The notes beneath the pieces were generated by a model, which searched no databases, was not told where the DNA came from, and saw only the letters and a list, made by a program, of their open reading frames with translations. A stretch of 9,501 bases of DNA from an uncultured Blastocatellia bacterium (GTDB lineage: Bacteria; Acidobacteriota; Blastocatellia; Pyrinomonadales; Pyrinomonadaceae), in NCBI GenBank assembly GCA_946480785.1, contig CAMLLD010000129.1:1-9501 (forward strand), in the 5' to 3' direction. Position 1 is the first letter of the stretch; each line of letters starts with the position of its first letter. Shown piece after piece: positions 1-8,200 of the stretch. The translations under genes were made by a program, and so were the position numbers.

Positions 1-3000
1 GACCGGCTCATGTCCCGCTCCGGCTGTAACTCTTCCACCAGCTTCTCGAACGGCAAGTCCTGATGCGCATACGCGCCTAACGCCGTCTCTCGCACGCGCC
101 GCAGTAACTCGCTGAAACTCGGATTCCCGCGCACGTCACCGCGGAGCACGAGGGTGTTCGCGAAGAAACCGATCAACCCTTCCGTCTCCGAGCGATTGCG
201 ATTGGCGATCGGACTGCCAACTAATACCTGTTCCTGTCCTGCATAACGACACAGCACCACGTCGAAAGCGGCGAGCAGCGTCATGAAAAGCGTCGAACCA
301 TGACGGCGACTCAACTGCCGCAGTTGTGACGACAGTTCGGGTGAGAGCTGGAAGGGATGATCAGCGCCACGAAGAGTTTGGACGGGTGGACGAGGTTTAT
401 CGATCGGGAGATCGATCACGGTTGGAGCGTCAGCTAACTCCGCCCGCCAGTAATCGAGTTGTGCCTCGAGCACTTCGCCTTGCAGCCAGTTGCGCTGCCA
501 GTGCGCGAAGTCTGCATACTGAATCGGCAACTCTTCCAGCGGTGACGCTTCGCCACGCACATAAGCGGCATAGAGCGCCGCGACTTCGCGTCCCAGGACG
601 CCGACGGACCAACCATCACGGACGATGTGATGCATCGTCACCAAAGCCACGTGCTCCTCTGGGCCGAGCCGGAGCAGGCTCACACGTAGCAGGGGCCCGG
701 TTGTTAGATCGAAGGGTCGCGCACTCTCCTCGGCTACTAACCGCTCGGTTTCTGCCGTGCGCTCAGCTTCACTCAGTGCACTCAGGTCAGCAAGTTGCAA
801 CTTGATCGGTGCGGCCGCCTCGATCACCTGCACTGGTTCGCCATCGATGGCGATGAAGTGCGTCCGCAACACTTCATGCCGCCGCATCACTTCCGACAGC
901 GTTTGCTCCAACGCTGCAACATTCAGCACCCCATGCAACCGCATCGCCGCCGGAAGGCTGTAGAACGAATTGCCTGGCGCCAACTGGTCCAGGAACCACA
1001 AGCGTTGCTGCGCAAACGACAACGCCAGCCGTTCTGCTCGCTCCACTCGCTCCAGCGGTGGCGCTTGTAACTCAGCTCCCAGTCTGCCCGCTTCGATCTC
1101 ACGCGCCAGTCCGGCAACTGTTGGTTGCTCGAACAAGCTGCGCAACGCCACTTCCCGCCCGAACGCATCACGCACGCGTGAGATCACCTGCGTCGCCAGT
1201 AGCGAGTGCCCGCCCAACTCGAAAAAGTTGTCATAGACGCCGATTCGATCAAGCCGCAGGACTTTACTCCAGATGCTCGCCAGTACTTCTTCAACAGGAG
1301 TGCGTGGAGCGATGTATTCCTGTGCCAACGTGGGCCACGACCGCTCCGGCGCCGGCAGCTTGCGTCGATCCACCTTCCCGTTTGGCATGAGCGGCAACTC
1401 ATCCAACACAACGAATGCCTGCGGCGCCATGTACGCCGGCAGTCTTTCACGCAGGTAGACATACCATTCGCTCGTGGAAGGCGAGTGTGAAGGCTGCGCG
1501 ACAACATAGGCGACCAGCATTTTTTCTCCCGCTTCAACCTCGCGGGCCACCACGACCGCGCTTTGCACTGCCTCATGCGTGTTCAGCACCGCCTCGATTT
1601 CGCCTAACTCGATCCGGAAACCTCTGATCTTCACCTGCTGATCGCGTCTACCGTTGAACTCGAGCCGTCCATCCGGCAGGTAGCGCACGAGATCGCCCGT
1701 TCGATACATGCGCGCGCCGGGCTCGGAAGCAGACGGGTTCGGTACAAACTTTTCCGCCGTTAGCTCGGGTCGATCGAGATAACCACGCGCCAGTCCATCA
1801 CCACTGATATACAACTCGCCCAGGACGTTAATTGGCGCAGGCTGTTGCTGAGCATCAAGCACGTAAGCCTGGGTATTGGCGATTGGCCGTCCAATAGTTG
1901 GCTCACGCGAGTCGCCTTTCTCTATTACGGCCCACGTTGAATAAGTCGTGTCTTCCGAAGGGCCATACAGATTCACAACCTGATCTACGGTTTTCAACTC
2001 GTAAATTCGTTCGACCAACGCCTTTTTTAATGGTTCGCCGGCTAGGTTGACGACTCGCACCGAGTCGGGTACGCCACCCACTCGGACCAACTCTGTCATC
2101 GCCGAAGGAACGGTGTTGATTAACGTAACTTCAGCGGCCGCCTCGAGGTTTGGCAGTTCGAGTGCGTTAGCTGCGAGTATCACTGTGCCGCCTGCAGCGA
2201 GCGGAACAAAGATTTCGAAGATCGAGAGGTCGAAGCAGACAGACGTCGCAGCCAGCACTCCGCTTAACTGATCCACCGTGAATAGATCCCGCGCCCACTG
2301 GACCATCGTGACGGCGCTATGATGTTCGATTGCCGCGCCTTTGGGTCTGCCCGTTGAGCCGGAGGTATAAATCAAGTAGGCCAGACTTCTGGGCGACGTG
2401 CGGCGCTCCGGGTTTTCGTTGCTCTCCGCGGCAATGTTTTCCCATTCAGCATCGAGACAAACAACCTGAGCATCGTGAGGTGAAAACTGGTCGCGCAAAC
2501 TGTGCTGCGTCAGTAACACTGTTGCGCGCGCATCTTCGAGCATGAAGCGCAGCCGCTCGCGGGGATATGCCGGATCCAGCGCTACATACGATGCTCCTGA
2601 CTTGAGTACGCCGAGCAACGCTACGATCAGCGAGGTAGAACGCTGCAGCATCACTCCGACCAACGACTCAGAGCCGGCGCCAAGCTTGCGCAGGTGATGG
2701 GCTACACGGTTTGCTCGTTCGTTCAACTCACGGTAAGAGATGCGCTCCTCGCCGGAAATCAAGGCGACGGCATCCGGGGTCCGCGTCGCCTGCATTTCAA
2801 AAAGTTCGTGCAAACAAAGATCGCGTGGATAAGCGACGGTGGTGGCGTTCCATTCGGCCAGCAGTTGCCGTTCTTCCGGCGCCATGAGTGAGTGGTCCAT
2901 GAGGCGCCGATCGGGTTTAGCCGCAATACTCTCGAGCAGTGTCCGGAAGTGGCCCAGCATCAGCTTGATCGTAGTCGCGTCGAAGAGATCGGTGCTGTAC

Positions 3001-4307
3001 TCCAGGTCACCAGTCAGACCATCCGCTCCCTCCACGAACGTCAGCAGCAAATCGAATTTCGCCATTCGAGTTCCTGTCTCGAAGGCACTCAAGGTCAACC
3101 CCGGCAACTCGAACGCCCGCTGCGGTGCGTTCTGCAAGACCAGCATCACCTGAAACAGCGGCGAGCGGCTCATGTCTCGCTCGGGCTGCAACTCCTGCAC
3201 TAACTTCTCGAACGGCACATCCTGATTCGCATATGCGCCCAGGCACACCTCACGTTCTCGCGCCAATAGCTCACCGAAAGTCGGGTCGCCTGAAAGGTCT
3301 GTGCGCAGGACCAATGTGTTGACGAAGAAACCGATCAAGCCTTCGAGTTCCGCACGTTTGCGGTTGGCGATCGGCGTACCGACAACGATGTCTGTCTGAT
3401 TCGTGTAGCGATGGAGCAGCGCCTTGAACGCGGCCGAGAGCAACATGAACGGAGTTACGTCTTCGTTGCGTGCGAGCCGCCACAACTCTTGCGTGATACT
3501 CTCCGGCAACGAAAAAGAAGTGGACGCGCCACGGTAGGACTGCTCTGCGGGACGCGGTCTGTCGGTCGGCAACTCCAGCGCACTCGGAATGTCCGCCAAC
3601 TGTTTGCGCCAGTACGAGAGTTGTTCTTCAAGCGTTGCTCCCTGCAGCCAGCGCTGCTGCCACATCACGTAATCTGCATACTGGAGGGGCAACTCCGGCA
3701 GTTGTGGCGCGCGTCCGGCGGCGTACCCCGCATAGAGTTGAGTCAGCTCGCGCACCAGTACTCCCTGCGACCATCCGTCCGAAATGATGTGGTGCATGTT
3801 CAGCAACAACACATGCTCGTTATCATCAAGCCGGAGCAGTTTTGCGCGCAGCAGCGGTCCCACGGCGAGATCGAACGGTCGTCGCGCCTCTTCACCGACG
3901 AGGCGCGCGACTTCGCCCTCGCGTTCGCTCACGCCCAGATCAGCCAGGTCTATCAGCGGCAAGGGCAGCGGGCCGGCTTTGGCGATGACCTGGCGAGGCT
4001 GCCCATCGACGGATTCGAAGGTCGTGCGCAGCGACTCGTGGCGACGGACCATTTCATCGAAACTGCGCGAAAGCGCGGAGGTGTCGAGTTGACCGCTTAA
4101 GCGCACTGCTGCCGGTAAATTGTAGGTTGTTTTGCCCGACTCCAACTGGTCCAAAAACCACAACCGCTGCTGCGCGAACGAGAGTGGGTAGGCGTCGGCT
4201 TTCTCGCATCGCGGAATGGTCTCCGTCTGCCGCACGTTGATGCCCTTTTGTTTGAGCAGAGCGTCGAGGGCTTTGTGCTTGTTCGATGTGAGTGAACTCG
4301 ATGACAT
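1..4307 (-). CDS. NRPS, C-A-PCP-C..., N-terminal 1435 aa; 3' end outside window
   Basis: Translating from the ATG at 4307 gives one frame with no stop down to base 1, so the gene continues past the left edge. An N-terminal helix (SNKHKALDALLKQKG) precedes condensation domain 1, which opens with SFAQQRLWFLDQL and has HHIISDG at 172-178. The adenylation domain (about 485-990) shows YTSGSTGRPKG at 647-657, FDLSIFE at 692-698, NLYGPSED at 779-786, YRTGD at 868-872 and the adenylation lysine K978 in NGKVDR. The carrier domain has LGGHSL at 1031-1036 with Ser1035. Condensation domain 2 starts near 1096, has HHIVRDG at 1226-1232 and runs off the window near its end. Pocket residues D693 L694 F697 N731 N754 A756 L780 T788 Y789 K978 spell an alanine-type code. 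Start choice: GGAGAAG sits six bases upstream and an in-frame TAG lies at 4341-4343. The second C domain implies at least one more module. No E or thioesterase domain is visible. Confidence 0.96.
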   Translation of the reverse strand, partial: MSSSSLTSNKHKALDALLKQKGINVRQTETIPRCEKADAYPLSFAQQRLWFLDQLESGKTTYNLPAAVRLSGQLDTSALSRSFDEMVRRHESLRTTFESVDGQPRQVIAKAGPLPLPLIDLADLGVSEREGEVARLVGEEARRPFDLAVGPLLRAKLLRLDDNEHVLLLNMHHIISDGWSQGVLVRELTQLYAGYAAGRAPQLPELPLQYADYVMWQQRWLQGATLEEQLSYWRKQLADIPSALELPTDRPRPAEQSYRGASTSFSLPESITQELWRLARNEDVTPFMLLSAAFKALLHRYTNQTDIVVGTPIANRKRAELEGLIGFFVNTLVLRTDLSGDPTFGELLAREREVCLGAYANQDVPFEKLVQELQPERDMSRSPLFQVMLVLQNAPQRAFELPGLTLSAFETGTRMAKFDLLLTFVEGADGLTGDLEYSTDLFDATTIKLMLGHFRTLLESIAAKPDRRLMDHSLMAPEERQLLAEWNATTVAYPRDLCLHELFEMQATRTPDAVALISGEERISYRELNERANRVAHHLRKLGAGSESLVGVMLQRSTSLIVALLGVLKSGASYVALDPAYPRERLRFMLEDARATVLLTQHSLRDQFSPHDAQVVCLDAEWENIAAESNENPERRTSPRSLAYLIYTSGSTGRPKGAAIEHHSAVTMVQWARDLFTVDQLSGVLAATSVCFDLSIFEIFVPLAAGGTVILAANALELPNLEAAAEVTLINTVPSAMTELVRVGGVPDSVRVVNLAGEPLKKALVERIYELKTVDQVVNLYGPSEDTTYSTWAVIEKGDSREPTIGRPIANTQAYVLDAQQQPAPINVLGELYISGDGLARGYLDRPELTAEKFVPNPSASEPGARMYRTGDLVRYLPDGRLEFNGRRDQQVKIRGFRIELGEIEAVLNTHEAVQSAVVVAREVEAGEKMLVAYVVAQPSHSPSTSEWYVYLRERLPAYMAPQAFVVLDELPLMPNGKVDRRKLPAPERSWPTLAQEYIAPRTPVEEVLASIWSKVLRLDRIGVYDNFFELGGHSLLATQVISRVRDAFGREVALRSLFEQPTVAGLAREIEAGRLGAELQAPPLERVERAERLALSFAQQRLWFLDQLAPGNSFYSLPAAMRLHGVLNVAALEQTLSEVMRRHEVLRTHFIAIDGEPVQVIEAAAPIKLQLADLSALSEAERTAETERLVAEESARPFDLTTGPLLRVSLLRLGPEEHVALVTMHHIVRDGWSVGVLGREVAALYAAYVRGEASPLEELPIQYADFAHWQRNWLQGEVLEAQLDYWRAELADAPTVIDLPIDKPRPPVQTLRGADHPFQLSPELSSQLRQLSRRHGSTLFMTLLAAFDVVLCRYAGQEQVLVGSPIANRNRSETEGLIGFFANTLVLRGDVRGNPSFSELLRRVRETALGAYAHQDLPFEKLVEELQPERDMSR

Positions 4308-4427
4308 TAATAACTTCTCCAGCGCACTTCGGTAGACCAACTAAATGAAGCGTGTATCTGTGCGGGATTGAAAATGTTTTCCAGCGGGCGGAGGATTTTA
4401 CGACGTGATCTGGAGTAAGTATCGGCC
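4308..4427 (-). other. 120-base gap between the dioxygenase and the downstream NRPS
   Basis: This is the only real intergenic space in the window, and it looks more A+T-rich than most flanking coding DNA. Apart from the ribosome binding site at its downstream end I see no convincing terminator hairpin, repeat or -35/-10 pair. Small reading frames crossing it in other phases run into the neighbouring genes and look like shadows. It could hold a weak internal promoter, but the sequence does not show one. Confidence 0.5.
4314..4320 (-). promoter_or_regulatory. Ribosome binding site of the downstream NRPS gene
   Basis: The minus strand reads GGAGAAG, then six bases (TTATTA), then the ATG at 4307. 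With the in-frame TAG at 4341-4343, this fixes the start of the left-hand NRPS. The only other candidate start between that stop and the ATG is a TTG at 4338-4340, which has no comparable site. Confidence 0.7.
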
Positions 4428-5279
4428 TCACCCAGAACACGAAACCGAGGACAACAGGGCATCGTCCAGCACCGGTACGAGGGGCGCCACATTCCGATTT
4501 GCTAAAAAATCGGGCCTCGGATTCTCGCGCCACTCGGGAACGTTCTCCACGCTATTGAACGTCACAATGGCGACCGCCCGACCGTAGGGCGAGATATTGT
4601 TGGATGAAGCGTGGACGAGGTTGGGGTGGAAGAAGAGCGCGGAGCCGGCCGGCCCCTTCGGCGCGGCAAGTCCGTACTTGCTGACGAGGTAAGCAACCGT
4701 CTCGCGATCGATAGAGTATTTGAGGTCAGCGGTCAGGTTGGAAATCCAAGTCGGACTGTCCTCGTAGACTTTGAACCGCGTAACTTCCTCCACTGGTCGC
4801 GCTGAGCGGTCGATAACGCCTTCCGTTTGCGAGCCCGGGATCAGGAACATCGGCCCGTTGAACTCGTTGACGTCGTCAAGAAATATAGCAACGCTCGCTA
4901 AGCGCTCCGATCGTAGGCCGTCTTCCTTCTGCCAGAAGATGTAGTCCTGGTGCCACTCCCACATGTCGCCCCCGAAGGCAGCCTTGGCGTTGACCTTAAA
5001 CTGATAGACGTAGACCTCGCTGTTGAGAAGTTGCTGCGCCGGCTCAACAATGCGCGGGTGGCGCGACAGACGGTTGAAAATCGTGCTGGTCGCATGCGAG
5101 CCGTAGACCGAGCGCACGATGCCTCGCTCCTTTTCGAGCACGCGGTTTGGCGTGTCTTCAGCGAAAACCTTCAGCATCTCCGCCTTCAGCACGCCGACCT
5201 CAGCAGGCATGTAGTAGTTCGGCAGGAATAGAAAACCTTCCCGCTCGTAGGCGCTGATCTGGTCTGCTTTCAGTCGCAT
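4428..5279 (-). CDS. Fe(II)/2-oxoglutarate dioxygenase, PhyH/EctD-like hydroxylase, 283 aa
   Basis: A soluble non-haem iron enzyme expected to hydroxylate a C-H bond using O2 and 2-oxoglutarate. The N-terminus (ADQISAYEREGFLFLPNYY) is typical of the phytanoyl-CoA dioxygenase family. The iron triad is visible: H110 and D112 in WEWHQDY, and H223 in LVHASSNN. R234 (SPYGRAV) is the likely 2-oxoglutarate anchor. EFNGPMFLIPGS (139-150) and FNSVENVPEW (241-250) resemble ectoine hydroxylase EctD, as do Q93 and W116, which correspond by remembered alignment to ectoine-contacting residues. The EctD phenylalanine four residues after the anchor arginine is I238 here, so the substrate probably differs. 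The length is close to EctD (about 300). There is no signal peptide or membrane segment. Lying between two NRPS genes, 15 bases after the first, it is most likely a tailoring enzyme acting on a free amino acid, a carrier-bound residue or the peptide. Family assignment is firm; the substrate is unknown. Confidence 0.93.
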   Translation of the reverse strand: MRLKADQISAYEREGFLFLPNYYMPAEVGVLKAEMLKVFAEDTPNRVLEKERGIVRSVYGSHATSTIFNRLSRHPRIVEPAQQLLNSEVYVYQFKVNAKAAFGGDMWEWHQDYIFWQKEDGLRSERLASVAIFLDDVNEFNGPMFLIPGSQTEGVIDRSARPVEEVTRFKVYEDSPTWISNLTADLKYSIDRETVAYLVSKYGLAAPKGPAGSALFFHPNLVHASSNNISPYGRAVAIVTFNSVENVPEWRENPRPDFLANRNVAPLVPVLDDALLSSVSCSG

Positions 5280-5289
5280 GAGAGAGGTT

Positions 5290-5296
5290 CCTCCTT
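5290..5296 (-). promoter_or_regulatory. Ribosome binding site of the dioxygenase gene
   Basis: The minus strand reads AAGGAGG ten bases before the dioxygenase ATG at 5279. It is a near-perfect Shine-Dalgarno and overlaps the TAA stop codon (5295-5297) of the preceding NRPS gene. This arrangement suggests that both are read from one transcript and that ribosomes ending on the NRPS may help initiate the dioxygenase. Confidence 0.8.
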
Positions 5297-8200
5297 ATTG
5301 AGAATCCTGTGCCTCGATCAAAGCCTTCATTTCATCGTCCGAAAGCTGTTCGAGTTCGAGGTTGGTGCGGGCAATTTCCTCAAGGACTTCGCGGTCACCC
5401 CACGCGCCTGCCAGGGCATCGGCCAGTCCACGCGGCGTCGGTGATTCGAAGAGCGCGCGCAGCGGCAAGTCGACGCGGAGTGCTTCGCGCAAACGAAAGA
5501 TGACCCCCGTAGCCGATAGCGAGTGACCGCCGAGGTCGAAGAAGTTGTCATTGACGCCTACGCGTTCGACGTTGAGCACCTCCGCCCAAACGCCTACCAC
5601 CACCTCTTCGGTGGCGTTACCTGGCGGTTCATATGCAGCCTCAAGTTCGGGGCGCGACCGCTCCGGAGCCGGCAGCGCCTGACGATCAAGCTTGCCGTTG
5701 GCCGTTAGCGGCAGTTCCTTCATTGTGACGAAATGTGCTGGAACCATGTACTCAGGCAGCCGCTTCGCCAGATACTTCCGCCAGTCGCTCTGACTCGACT
5801 CGTACCCTGGTTCGCAGACGAGGTAAGCCACCAGCCGCTGCTCGCCGCCGGCCTCGGCACGCGCGAGCACGACCGCTTCGAGCACCGACGAGTGCTGACT
5901 AAGCACGGACTCAATCTCGCCCAGCTCGACACGGAAACCACGTATCTTGACTTGATGATCGATTCGGCCCAGGAACTCGATGTTCCCGTTTGGCAGGTAG
6001 CGCGCGAGGTCGCCCGTGCGGTAAAGGCGCGATCCGGCGCGAGTGTGGAACGGATCGGGAACAAACTTCTCCGCAGTCAGCTCCTGGCGATCAAGGTAAC
6101 CACGCGCCAGCATGTCGCCGCCGATATAGAGTTCGCCGATCACGCCGATGGGCACTGGCTGCAAATGGGCGTCGAGCACGTAGATCTGCGTGTTGAATAT
6201 GGGTCTTCCGATCGACGGCTGGGCCGGCCAAGTGTCGGGCGCATCGTCGGTCACTAGCGCTGTGACGACGTGGGTTTCGGAAGGGCCGTAGTGGTTATGT
6301 AAACGGCAACCCTTCAGCGCCTTGAAAAGTTGGACCACCGGCGGCGTGATTCTTAGTTGTTCGCCGGTACATATGACGGTGCGGAGACTAGTCAAGAGCT
6401 GCGGGCGTGCGGCACACCTCTCGGCCAACTGCTGCAACACGACAACGGGCAGCGTCACCTTCTCGATGCGCTGGTCGGAAATAAAGTGGGCGAGCCCTTC
6501 CATGTCCAGGCGCAGCTCGTCTGACACTATGAAAAGCGCGCCGCCCGTGCTCCACGCCGAGAACATCTCGTGGAAGCTGGCATCGAAGCTGAGCGAAGCG
6601 AATTGCAGCGTGCTGGCTGCTGCCGGCAGGCTGGCGCGGTGCCACTCGATCAGGTTGACGAATGCGCGGTGTGGCAGGCAGATGCCCTTCGGCCTGCCTG
6701 TAGAGCCGGAAGTGTAAATGACATAGCCTGGATTCTCGGACGCAACGGTCGTGCGCGGGTTTACATTGCTCTCACCGGCGAATGCCTCAGTGTCGCTGTC
6801 GAGGCAGATCACTTTCGCGCTGTGCGGAGGCAGAACGTCGCGTGCGCCTTCGTGCGTCAGCAATACTTCGACGGCTGCGTCTTCGAGCATGAACTGCAAG
6901 CGCTCGCGAGGATAGGTGGGGTCGAGAGGCAAGTATGCGCCGCCGGCCTTTAACGCCGCGAGCACGCTAACGGCCAGATCCGCCGAACGGCCGACGCAAA
7001 TGCCGACCACCGATTCAGGTCCGACGCCGTGTCTGCGCAGGTGATGCGCAATCTGGTTGGCACGCCCGTTCAGCTCCCCATAACTCAGGCGCACTCCCTC
7101 GAAAACCACGGCGCAGGCGTCAGGTGTGCGCCGGGCCTGCTTTTCGAACAGCTCGTGGGCGCAGGTGTGTTCAAAGCCGGTCACCTCCGTGGCATTCCAT
7201 TCGACGAGCAGTTGCTGCCGCTCGGCCGCTGACAACATCGGCAGCTCCGAGAGCCGCAGCTCGGGTTGCGCCACTGCTGCTTCGAGTAAGATTTGAAAAT
7301 GCGTGATGAGGCGATCGATCGTCTGAGTGTCAAAGAGGTCAGTGTTGTATTCAATACCGCACGACCAATCATCCAGTGACTCGCGAATTAAAAGCGTGAG
7401 GTCGAACTTCGCCGTCGCGCGGCCCAAAGTGAACCGGCTCATTGTGAGTCCAGAGAGTATTTGCGTCCCGCCGCTCTCCCACAGTGCCACGTTCTCGAGC
7501 ACGAACATCACCTGAAAGAATGGCGAGCGACTCAGATCGCGACGAGGCTGCAACTCTTCGACGAGCTTCTCGAACGGTATTTCCTGATGCGCGTAGGCGC
7601 CGAGAGCCGTCTCGCGCACACGTCCGAGCAGCTCGGCGAAGGTCGGATCGCCAGAGAAGTTCGTGCGCAGGACAAGCGTGTTCAGGAAGAAACCGATCAG
7701 CCCTTCCGTCTCCGCCTGGCTGCGGTTGGCGACAGGCGTGCCGACGACGATATCAGTCTGATTCGTATAGCGCGCGAGCAGTGCTTTGAATGCGGTAAGC
7801 ACTGTCATGAAAGCCGTCGTCCCCGTTTGTCGACCAAGGGCATTCACTGCAACGCCCAGTTTGGTAGGCAACTGAAACATGCGCGTCGCGCCGGCGTAGG
7901 TCTGGATGGCGGGGCGCGGACGGTCGGTGGGCAATTCCAGAGTCACCACTTCCTGGAGTTGGTCCCTCCAGTAAGCTAATTCCTGGTCCAGCACTTCGCC
8001 GCGAAGCCACTCTCGCTGCCAGCAGGCATAGTCGATGTATTGAATAGGTAATTCCGGAAGCGGCGACGGCCGGCCTTGTGAGAAAGCGTCGTAGAACGCG
8101 CTGATCTCCTTCACCAGAATCTCGATCGACCAGGCGTCGGAAGCTATGTGGTGTATGGTCAAAACGGCGACGTGTTCGCGAGCTGACAGACGCAGCAAAA

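Noticed and set aside
3411..4100. 229-codon plus-strand reading frame
   Set aside because: It lies fully antisense to a conserved C domain. Its Arg- and Gln-rich composition is what a shadow of G+C-rich coding DNA gives.
1..4307. Possible frameshifted or degenerate NRPS on the left, because no complete long reading frame is found there
   Set aside because: Reading the minus strand codon by codon from 4307 gives an uninterrupted frame to base 1 with all NRPS motifs intact. It only lacks a stop because the gene leaves the window.
4308..4427. Promoter or terminator in the intergenic gap
   Set aside because: No -35/-10 pair with good spacing and no stem-loop followed by T residues could be found by eye on the minus strand.
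4307..4492. 61-codon minus-strand frame whose stop overlaps the NRPS start as TAATG
   Set aside because: The overlap looks like coupling, but the peptide is mostly an out-of-frame reading of the dioxygenase 3' end and has no recognisable features.
4054..4533. 159-codon minus-strand frame crossing the dioxygenase end, the gap and the NRPS start
   Set aside because: It overlaps two well-supported genes in another phase, shows no recognisable motif, and its second half is an out-of-frame reading of the C domain.
5295..5540. Epimerase or thioesterase domain after the central carrier domain
   Set aside because: Only about 70 residues follow the carrier serine. That is enough to finish the PCP and a tail, not another catalytic domain.
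7461..7979. 172-codon plus-strand frame, and similar ones at 5733-6257 and 326-805
   Set aside because: They are antisense to NRPS domains, without family motifs or convincing ribosome binding sites.
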